A stretch of DNA of 64,000 nucleotides from Triticum aestivum (Eukaryota; Streptophyta; Magnoliopsida; Poales; Poaceae). The notes below the pieces were generated by a model that was given only the letters and a program-made list of their open reading frames with translations, searched no databases and was not told the origin of the DNA. The position numbers were made by a program, and so were the translations under genes. This document shows positions 55,614 to 64,000 of the stretch, piece by piece. Each line of letters starts with the position of its first letter. Position 1 is the first letter of the stretch. The stretch is taken from contig NC_057797.1 in NCBI RefSeq assembly GCF_018294505.1, forward strand, positions 121,835,116-121,899,115, given 5' to 3'.

Positions 55614-56940
55614 CTAGCACATTTGGCAAGTGCTCTCTTTGTGAGCCGTTAGTTTCATCGAACTGCACATCCACTATTTCAACCACTTTGTAATGAAAGA
55701 GATTGAAGACTCTGTAGGAGTGCGAATCCTTTCCGTATCCAAGCATAAAACCCTCATGTGCTTTTGGTGCAAATTTTGAAGCGTGATGTGGATCCTTGAT
55801 CCAGCACCTGGCGCCAAATACTTTGAAGTAACTAACATTTGGCTTCTTGGCAGTAAGGAGGTCATAGGATGTCTTGTTCAGAAGCTTGTGAAGATAAACA
55901 CGGTTGATTATATGGCATGCAGTGTCAATGGCTTCAGGCCAGAATTTTCTTGGAGTCTTGTATTCATCAAGCATCGTCCGAGCCATCTCAATAAGTGTTG
56001 TGTTCTTGCGTTCGACGACGCCATTCTGCTGTGGTGTGTATGGAGCTAAGAATTCGTGTGTGATGCCCAAATTATCAAGATATGTATCTAGGCTAGTGTT
56101 CTTGAATTTAGTGCCATTGTCACTTCTGATGTGCTTTATCTTGGCGCCATAGTTGTTCATTGCTCGATTGGCAAAGCGTCTGAAGACATCCTGCACTTCA
56201 GTCTTGTAAAGGATTATATGCACCCAAGTATATCTTGAATAATCATCAACAATGACAAAGCCATAGAGACAAGCAGTAGTAGTAAGAGTTGAGTAATGAG
56301 TGGGACCGAAAAGATCCATGTGTAGCAGTTCGAAGGGTTGAGTTGTTGTCATGATTGTCTTCGAGGGATGCTTGGCCCTCGTCATCTTTCCTGCTTCACA
56401 GGCACTGCATAAGTGATCCTTCTTGAACTTGACGCCCTCGATGCTTATGACATGCTTCTTCCTTGCAAGGGTGTGGAGGTTCCTCATGCCAGCATGCCCT
56501 AGCCTTCGATGCCAGAGCCAGCATTCAGAAGCTTTTTCTAGAAGACATACTGCAAGTTGTGGTCCTGCTGAGAAATCTACAATATACAAATCATCTTTTC
56601 GATACCCTTCAAACACTAGAGACTTGTCAGATTCCATTAGTACAAGGCAACAATATTTTCCAAACATCACAATCATGTTTAAATCACACAACATTGAGAC
56701 AGACATTAAGTTGAAACCAAGGGATTTAACAAGCATGACTTTATCCATGTGTTGATCCTTTGAGATTGCAACTCTACCTAGACCCAATACCTTGCTTTTA
56801 CCAGTGTCAGCCAATGTGATGTGACTTTTGTCTGATGGACGTAAAGTTGAGTGCATGAGAAGGCTTCGCTTGCCAGTCATGTGATTTGTACACCCACTAT
56901 CAATAATCCATTCTGAAGCAGGTGGTGTCGTACCCTACAG
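55414..56940 (-). pseudogene. Protease and integrase of the Maximus-type element
   Basis: The protease active site is SEWIIDSGCTNHMTG at about 56870-56915. The integrase finger is WLWHRRLGHAGMRN ... CSACEAGK. The DDE residues are all present: Asp in LLHMDLFGP, Asp in RSDNGTKFKN, Glu in NGVVERKNTTLI. The frame runs open from 56880 to 55414, where a shift of frame near 55430 separates it from RT. Confidence 0.85.
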
Positions 56941-57185
56941 TGCAGTTAGGGGGATAGGCTTCACGAAGAGAATTGTGAAGCAAAAACATTTGACGAACCA
57001 GTGGATTATTAAAGCTTAGATCGAGATTAGGACTGATAGGGCAAGTTGCAAGCGATTCAGAAACAAAGTACATAGTAAGACCATTTGGGCATTTGATCTT
57101 GCACCCTACAAGATGTTTAAGGTTCCCAGTAATAGTGTCAGACGATTTTGGTTTTCGGCTGGAGACCTTTCCCTGCAAAAGAGAG

Positions 57186-59712
57186 TTAAGCTTTCTTAGC
57201 CACCCACATCTTCAGGGGTGGCTTCGAAGCAATAAGTCTAAGTGCAGCATCTGAGAACTTTGGCTTTGGAGCCCTAGCAAAAAGTCTTGCAGGTGGACAA
57301 TAGTATTCATAAGAATAAGCAGAATAGTTCTTGGTCTTATGAACATGGCGGTTTGATGAACCGCGCTCATATTCATAGGACTGAGTATGGCTTCCCTGCA
57401 AAACATTTGCTTTAGTATGACTCAGGTGATTCCTCTGTCTGTATGAAGCCTTTGGACCGTATGAAGCCTGTGGTCTGGGGTTTGTCTTCTTCACCTGTGG
57501 TGTCATGATGACATTCACAGGAAGATTCTCCAAACACCTTTTCGGCACCCAGATCTTCTTCATAGGCGGTCCATTCCTGCAGTTAGTACCAATATACCTG
57601 GCAAACACTTCACCATTCTAATTCTTAAACAGTTTATAGTTTGCATCAAAGGATTCATCAATAACAATGGGGTTAGCACAAGTGAAGCCAGATAGAGTGG
57701 ATGGATCTGTTGAGTTCCTTTGCAGCAACCCATGTGGTTTTGGGGTGCTGCTCAGGTTTCCAGTAAGAGCCATCAGCATTCATTTTCCTGACGAACCCAA
57801 CACCCTCTTTCCCAGGGTTTCGGTTCAGGATTTGCCTTTTGAGGACATCACATAGTGTCTGATGCCCTTTGAGACTTTTGTACATCCCTGTTTCAAGCAG
57901 TGTCTTCAACCTAGCATTCTCATCAGCAATAGCAGTGGTGTCCTCAGCAGAGGGGTTAGTTTCCACATCAACAGTTGAAGATATTGCAACAGTAGCAGCA
58001 GTAGAACATTCAACAACAGAAGTAGCGTTATCACGCTCAATACATTTAAGACATGGTGGTTCAAATCCTTCCTGAGCTGAACTGATCTGTTCCGCGCGAA
58101 GTGACTCGTTTTCTTTTTGAAGATCTTCATGAGCCGCTCTCAATTTCTCAAGATCTTGCTTCCTTTGAAGATAATCATAGGAAAGCCTTTCATGAGCTGT
58201 TGAGAGCGTTTCATGACGACTTTCAAGTTCCTCATACTTAATGTGAAGATTTTTTATGTCTTCAATTAAGGACTGAGATCGAGTCATTTCAGTGTCTAAC
58301 AGATCATCGCTTTTGTCTAACAGTTTTTGAATGTGTTCCATGGTTTTCTGTTGTTCAGTTGCAATTTTAGCAAGTGTTTTGTAGCTGGGTTTGGAAACAC
58401 AATCAGAGTCATCGTCACTAGATGTTTGATAGTGAGTAGTGCGTGTGTTTACCTTGGCACCACGTGCCATGAAGCAGTAGGAAGGAGCGGAGTAGTCCTT
58501 GTCATTTGCATCGGTGTCGGTGATGAAGTCATTTTCTTCAGTGTTGAAGATGGACTTGGCAACGTATGTTGTAGCCAGACTTGCAATGCGAGAATCAGAC
58601 TCCTCCTCAGACTCCACCTCCGCCTCCTCAGAAGCGGACTCATCCGCAGAGTCCATTTCCTTGCCAACAAACGCATGTGCCTTGCCAGATGAGCTCTTCT
58701 TGTGTGATGAAGACTTGGAGGAAGACTTGGAAGAAGATTTTGAGTATTTCTTCTTCTTCTTGTCGTCAGAGTCATACTCCTTGCTCTTCTTCTTCTTGTT
58801 GTTCTCATTGTCCCACTGTGGACACTCAGAGATGTAGTGGCCAGGTTTCTTGCACTTGTGACATGTTCTCTTCTTGTAGTCATGAGCAGAAGCTTCATCA
58901 TTCCTTGAGCTTGATCGTGAAGACTTTCTGAAGCCTTTCTTCTTGGTGAATTTTTGGAACTTCTTCACAAGCATAGAAAGCTCCCTTCCAATGTCTTCGG
59001 GATCATCAGAACTGCTGTCAGACTCTTCTTGAGATGAGGAGACAGCCTTTGCCTTCAAGGCACGAGTTCACCCATAGTTGGGACCATAGATGTCTCTTTT
59101 CTCAGAAAGCTGAAACTCATGTGTGTTGAGCCTTTCAAGTATGTCAGACGGATCGAGTGTCTTGAAATCAGGACGTTCTTGAATCATTAAGGCTAGGGTG
59201 TCAAACGGACTGTCAAGTGATCTCAAGAGTGTCTTGACGACTTCATGCTTGGTGATCTCAGTAGCGCCGAGGGCTTGAAGTTCATTTGTGATGTCAGTGA
59301 GTCGATCAAACGTGAGCTGGACATTCTCATTGTCATTTCTCTTGAAGCGGTTGAAGAGGTTGCGAAGGACACTGATTCTCTGATCTCTCTGGGTTGAGAC
59401 ACCTTCGTTGACCTTGGATAGCCAGTCCCAGACTAGCTTAGATGTTTCCAAGGCACTCACGCGGCCATACTGTCCTTTGGTCAGATGGCCACAGATGATA
59501 TTCTTGGCAGTAGAGTCCAGTTGAACGAACTTCTTGACATCAGCGGCAGTGACACCTTCTCCAGCCTTGGGAACGCCGTTCTTGACGACATACCATAGGT
59601 CGACATCAATGGCTTCAAGATGCATGCGCATCTTATTCTTCCAGTAGGGATATTCAGTTCCATCGAAGACAGGGCATGCAGCGGAGACTTTAATTATCCC
59701 TGTAGTCGACAT
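57186..59712 (-). pseudogene. Gag of the Maximus-type element (broken)
   Basis: Starts at ATG 59712 (MSTTGIIKVSAACPVFDGTE). The Gag core covers the first 200 residues (WKNKMRMHLEAIDVDLWYVV; RNLFNRFKRNDNENVQLTFD). A TGA at 59068-59070, likely from CGA, interrupts it. Then come a Ser-rich region, a CCHC knuckle (CHKCKKPGHYISEC, about 58820-58862), a Lys/Ser-rich stretch and a long coiled coil (about 58090-58350). A one-base shift near 57720 precedes FKN, a TAG at 57618-57620, and NGEVFARYIGTNCRNGPPMK to a TAA at 57186. The stop is directly followed by CTCTCTTTTGCAGG. Confidence 0.8.
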
Positions 59713-59764
59713 AGCTAAAACTCCATGTGGTTAAACCGAATCACACAGAACAAGGGAGTACCTT

Positions 59765-59778
59765 GCTCTGATACCAAT
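59765..59778 (-). other. Primer binding site of the Maximus-type element
   Basis: Minus strand ATTGGTATCAGAGC, intact initiator Met tRNA site, abutting the 5' LTR. Confidence 0.88.
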
Positions 59779-61111
59779 TGAAAGTGCTAGTGATCGACTA
59801 GAGGGGGGGTGAATAGGCGATTTTTATGAAAGTCTTCAAAACATGTGAGTTTCGAAGACAAACGATAGAAATAAACCTATTATCATGCAGCAGAAGGTAG
59901 ACTACACTAGGCAAACCATAGTCATGTATTTAATGAAGTGAAAGCACAATGACAAATAGCAGCTAGGCAGTAAGGATCATGTAGGAAGATGTTGAGAAGC
60001 CAATCAGTACACGTAATCACTTAGTGAAGTTAAATGGTGATGCTATCGTACAATGACTTCACAAGAACCAACAGGAAGTAAGGGGAAGGGAAGGATGAAA
60101 CTAGTGACTCGTTGAAGACAATGATTTGTTGGACCAGTTCCAGTTGCTGTGACAACTGTACGTCTGGTTAGGGAGGCTGAGATTCAACTCTAAAGACCTC
60201 GTCTTCACCTTATTCCCCTTGAGCTAAGGACACCCAGTCCTCGCCCAATTACTCTGGTAAGTTTTCAAGGTAGACTTCCAAACCTTCACAGACTTTGTTC
60301 ACCGGCGATCCACAATGACTCTTGGATGCTCAGAACGCAACGCCTAACCGGCTGGAGGATTCACAGTCCTCAAGTGTAATAAGTCTTCAGATCACACAGA
60401 CAAGAAGACTTAAGTGATGCCTAACACTCTTTGGCTCTGGGTGGTTAGGGCTTTATCCTCTCAAGGAATTCTCTCTCAAAGGCTTTGAGGTGGGTTGCTC
60501 TCAAACGACAAAAGTCGTACTTTAACTCTGAGCAGCCAACCGTTTATGGTTGTAGGGGGTGGGCTATTTATAGCCACTAGGCAACCCGACCTGATTTGTC
60601 CGAAATGACCCTGGGTCACTAAGGAACTGACATGTGTTCCAACGATCAGATTTCAAACACACACGACAACTTTACTTGGGCTACAAGCAAAGCTGACTTG
60701 TCCAACTCTGAACAAGATTCGCTCTCATAGTCTTCACTCGAAGACATAGGATTTCGGTTAAGCATCACTTCAGTCATTCTGACTGGTTTTCTTGGACCCC
60801 ACTTAACAGTACGGTGGTTCCTATGACTCAACAACGAAGAAAAAGAACTACGAAAGATCTAAGTCTTCGCGCTCCATAGTCTTCATGCGATGTCTTCTCT
60901 TGTCATAGTCTTCAAGGTGAATGTCTTCACTTACTACCTTTGACTTCAATGTCTTCATACATTTTTAGGGGTCATCTCTGGTAGGAAAACCGAATCAATG
61001 AGGGACTTCTACCTATGTTATCCTGCAATTCTCACAAACACATTAGTCCCTCAACTAGGTTTGTCGTCAATACTCCAAAACCAACTAGGGGTGGCACTAG
61101 ATGCACTTACA
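59779..61111 (-). repeat. 5' LTR of the Maximus-type element (1,333 bp)
   Basis: Minus strand TGTAAGTGCATCTAGTGCCA to CTAGCACTTTCA. TATAAATA at 60565-60572 is the likely promoter. It is next to the primer site at 59765-59778. Confidence 0.92.
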
Positions 61112-61116
61112 GGAAG
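61112..61116. repeat. Right target site duplication GGAAG
   Basis: Directly after the 5' LTR. Removing the insert with one copy rejoins Angela pol. Confidence 0.9.
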
Positions 61117-62031
61117 CTAATGATAATGATCATGTAACTTCAGATCAAGTTGCTACCGAACCTCGTAGGTAAACCAGAGTGAGATCCGCACTAGAGTGGT
61201 ATGGTAATCCTGTTCTAGAGGTCATGTTACTTGACCATGACGAGCCTACGAACTATGAGGAAGCGATGATGATCCCAGATTCCGCGAAATGGCTTGAGAC
61301 CATGAAATCTGAGATGAGATCCATGTATGAGAACAAAGTATGGACTTTAATTGACTTGCCCATTGATCGGTGAGCCACTGAGATTAAATGGATCTTCAAG
61401 AGGAAGACATACACTAATAGCAGTGTTACTATCTACAAAGCTAGAATTGTCGCAAAAAGGTTTTCGACAAGTTGAAGGTGTTGACTACGATGAGAGTTTC
61501 TCACTCGTATCTATGCTTAAGTCTGTCCGAATCATGTTAGCAATTTCCGCATTTTATGAAATCTGGCAAACGGATAAACAAAACTGCATTCCTTAATGGA
61601 TTTATTAAAGAAGAGTTGTATATGATGCAACCAGAAGGTTTTGTCAATCCTAAAGGTACTAACAAAATATGCAAGCTCCAGCGATCCATCTATGGACTTG
61701 TGCAAGCATCTCGGAGTTGGAATATATGCTTTGATAAGTTGATCAAAGCATATAGTTTTATACAGACTTGCGGTGAAGCCTGTATTTACAAGAAAGTGAG
61801 TGGGAGCACTACATCATTTCTGACAAGTATATGTGAATGACATATTGTTGATCGGAGATAATGTAGAATTATTCTGCAAAGCATAAAGGAATGTTTGAAA
61901 GGAGTTTTTCAAAGAAAGATCTCGGTGAAGCTGCTTACATATTGAGCATCAAGATCTATAGAGATAGATCAAGATGCTTGATAAGTTTTTCAATGAGTAC
62001 ATACCTTGACAAGATTTTGAAGTAGTTCAAA
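61117..62031 (+). pseudogene. Reverse transcriptase of the Angela-type element
   Basis: It resumes after the insertion with YEEAMMIPDSAKWLETMKSE and VWTLIDLPIDR, then EIKWIFKRK, FRQVEGVDYDESFS, AFLNGFIKEELYMMQPEGF and SIYGLVQASRSWNICFD, spread over three frames. The catalytic motif at 61830-61841 reads YVND in place of YVDD. Confidence 0.8.
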
Positions 62032-62510
62032 ATGGAACAGTCAAAGATGGAGTTCTTGCCTGTGTTACAAGGTGTGAAGTTGAGTAAGACTCAAAACCCG
62101 ACCATGGCAGAAGATATAGAGAGAATGAAAGTCATTCCCTATGCCTTAGCCATAGGTTCTATAAAGTATGCCATGCTGTGTACCAGACCTATTGTATACC
62201 CTGCCCTGAGTTTGGCAAGGGAGTACAATAGTGATCTAGGAGTAGATCACTGGACATTGGTCAAAATTATCCTTAGTGGAATAAGGATATGTTTCTCGAT
62301 TATGGAGGTGACAAAAGGTTCGTCGTAAAGGGTTCCGTCGATGCAAGTTTTGACACTGATTCAGATGACTCAAAGTCTCAATCTGGATACATATTTAAAG
62401 TGGGAGCAATTAGCTAGAGTAGCTCCGTGCAGAGCATTGTTGACATAGAAATTTGCAAAATACATATGGATCTGAATGTAGCAGACCCGTTGACTAAACT
62501 TCCCTCATAA
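62032..62510 (+). pseudogene. RNase H of the Angela-type element
   Basis: VIPYALAIGSIKYAMLCTRP is the segment linking RT to RNase H. The middle is badly broken, and the end (NVADPLTKLPS then stop, about 62474-62510) matches the family C-terminus. Confidence 0.7.
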
Positions 62511-62539
62511 GCAAAACATGATCACACCTTAGTACTCTT

Positions 62540-62712
62540 TGGGTATTAATCACATAGTGATGTGAACTAGATTATTGACTCTAGTAAACCCTTTGGGTGT
62601 TGGTCACATGACGATGTGAACTATGGGTGTTAATCACATGGTGATGTGAACTATTGATGTTAAATCACATGGCGATGTGAACTAGATTATTGACTCTAGT
62701 GCAAGTGGGAGA
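62540..62712 (+). repeat. 3' repeats and polypurine tract of the Angela-type element
   Basis: Four copies of AATCACATNGNGATGTGAAC-like sequence lie at about 62548, 62604, 62635 and 62664, then GCAAGTGGGAGAC (polypurine tract) next to the LTR. Confidence 0.7.
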
Positions 62713-62713
62713 C

Positions 62714-64000
62714 TGAAGGAAATATGCCCTAGAGGCAATAATAAAGTTATTCTTTATTTCCTTATATCATGATAAATGTTTATTATTCATGCTAGAATTG
62801 TATTAACTGGAAACATAATACATGTGTGGATACATAGACAAACAGTATGTCACTAGTATGCCTCTACTTGACTAGCTCGTTGAATCAAAGATGGTTAAGT
62901 TTCCTAGCCATAGACATGGGTTGTCATTTGATTAACGGGATCACATCATTAGAGAATGATGTGATTGACTTGACCCATTCCGTTAGCATAGCACTTGATC
63001 GTTTAGTTTGTTGCTATTGATTTCTTCATAACTTATATATGTTCCTATGACTATGAGATTATGCAACTCCCATTTACCGAAGGAACACTTTGTGTGCTAC
63101 CAAACGTCACAACGTAACTGGGTGATTATAAAGGTACTCTACAGGTGTCTCCGAAGGTATTTGTTGGGTTGGCATATTTCGAGATTAGGATTTGTCACTC
63201 CGATTGTCGGAAAGGTATCTCTGGGCCCTCTCGGTAATGCACATCACTCAAGCCTTGCAAGCATTGCAACTAATAAGTTAGTTGCGGGATGATGTATTAC
63301 AGAACGAGTAAAGAGACTTGCCGGTAATGAGATTGAACTAGGTATTGAGATACCGACGATCGAATCTCGGGCAAGTAACATACCGATGACAAAGGGAACA
63401 ACGTATATTGTTATGCGGTCTGACCGATAAAGATCTTCGTAGAATATGTAGGATCCAATATGAGCATCCAGGTTCTGCTATTGGTTATTGACCGGAGACG
63501 TGTCTCGGTCATGTCTACATAGTTCTCGAACCGTAGGGTCCGCACGCTTAAAGTTCGGTGACGATCGTAATTAGGGTTTTTGTGTTTTGATGTACCGAAG
63601 GTTGTTCGGTGTCCCGGATGTGATCACGGACATGACGAGGAGTCTCGAAATGGTCGATACATAAAGATTGATATATTGGAAGCCTATATTTGGATATCGG
63701 AAATGTTCCGGGTGAAATCGGGATTTTACCGGAGTACCGGGGGGTCACCGAACCCCCCCGGGGGTTATTGGGCCTACATGGGCCCTAAGGGAGAAGAGGA
63801 GGGCCAGCCAGGGCAGGCCGCGCGACCCCTCCCCCCTAGTCCGAATAGGATAAGGAAGGGGGGGGGCGGCGCCCCCCTTTCCTCTTTCTCCCTTCCCCCT
63901 TCCTTTTCCAACAAGGCAAGAGGGGGAGTCCTACTCCCGGTGGGAGTAGGACTCCTCCAGGCACACCCCTTGGGCCGGCCGCACCTCCCCCTCTCCCTCC
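62714..64000 (+). repeat. 3' LTR of the Angela-type element (window-truncated)
   Basis: It begins TGAAGGAAATATGCCCTAGA after the purine tract CAAGTGGGAGAC. The first 1,287 bp align with the 5' LTR. The TATA box region lies beyond the window. Confidence 0.92.

Larger units (their letters stand above)
46464..61111 (-). mobile_element. Maximus/SIRE-type Copia element, complete, 14.6 kb
   Basis: In minus-strand order: 5' LTR 61111-59779, primer site, gag, protease, integrase, RT, RNase H, a GC-rich promoter-like region, a 1,347-codon extra frame, polypurine tract and 3' LTR 47795-46464. A perfect target duplication GGAAG flanks it inside Angela pol. Hand alignment of the LTRs gives about 37 substitutions in 1,332 bp (about 2.8%), younger than its host. 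The extra frame after pol is the hallmark of the SIRE/Maximus lineage. Confidence 0.9.
41238..64000 (+). mobile_element. Angela-type (BARE1/WIS) Copia element, split by a nested insertion
   Basis: 5' LTR 41238-42969, internal DNA 42970-46463 and 61112-62713, 3' LTR from 62714 past the window end. Removing the nested Copia element and one GGAAG copy restores the order gag, protease, integrase, RT, RNase H. About 45-50 differences in the first 1,160 bp of the LTR pair (about 4%) make it older than its insert. Catalytic residues are lost in protease, integrase and RT, so it is dead. Confidence 0.92.

Overview
This window looks like intergenic DNA from a large grass genome, most likely a Triticeae species (wheat, Aegilops or barley group). 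The clearest sign is a long terminal repeat starting TGAAGGAAATATGCCCTA, which I recognise as the BARE1/WIS/Angela type of Triticeae Copia elements. Almost the whole window is nested, decaying transposable elements. I found no convincing host gene, rRNA, tRNA or CRISPR array.

Layout. 1-5357 is the 5' half of a Ty3/Gypsy element on the minus strand (Gypsy-1: LTR, gag, protease, shrunken RT remnant). It sits in the LTR of an old minus-strand Copia element (Copia-A), whose remains are at 5358-6081 and 15492-16981. Between those remains lie a plus-strand Copia element with a 1.4-kb LTR (Copia-B, 6082-about 13830) and a minus-strand Gypsy fragment (about 13831-15491). At 16982 a third Gypsy element begins (LTR, primer site, start of gag). 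It is cut at 17660 by a CACTA DNA transposon that carries a multi-exon minus-strand gene with duplicated exons. The CACTA element is split by a complete 9.1-kb Gypsy element (Gypsy-2, 23926-33027, target duplication CCCCC). About 34.4-36.7 kb is mostly unassigned AT-rich and microsatellite-bearing DNA. A Stowaway-like MITE (36722-37352) is interrupted by a Helitron-like insert. 37518-41237 resembles a very long LTR of an unnamed element. 41238-64000 is an Angela-type Copia element whose pol is split by a complete 14.6-kb Copia element of the Maximus/SIRE type (46464-61111, target duplication GGAAG).

How the parts work. Nearly all coding frames are retrotransposon gag, protease, integrase, reverse transcriptase and RNase H, broken by nonsense codons (mostly TAG or TGA, each reachable by one C-to-T change) and a few small indels. 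Two genes stand out because they are not part of the standard set. The first is a five-exon gene running antisense inside Gypsy-2 (32001 to 28951). Its splice sites and phases join into one 896-codon frame, and the element that carries it has no reverse transcriptase or integrase. The second is a 1,347-codon extra frame downstream of pol in the Maximus-type element (52358 to 48318). It is preceded by a GC-rich leader, TATA box and G-box that resemble a host gene promoter. A third signal is a gag stop codon followed at once by a 3'-splice-site-like sequence at the gag/pol junction of three Copia elements.

Family names (Angela, Maximus, and tentatively Fatima-like, Jorge-like, Thalos-like) come from memory of Triticeae repeats and were not checked against a database. 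LTR divergences are hand counts.
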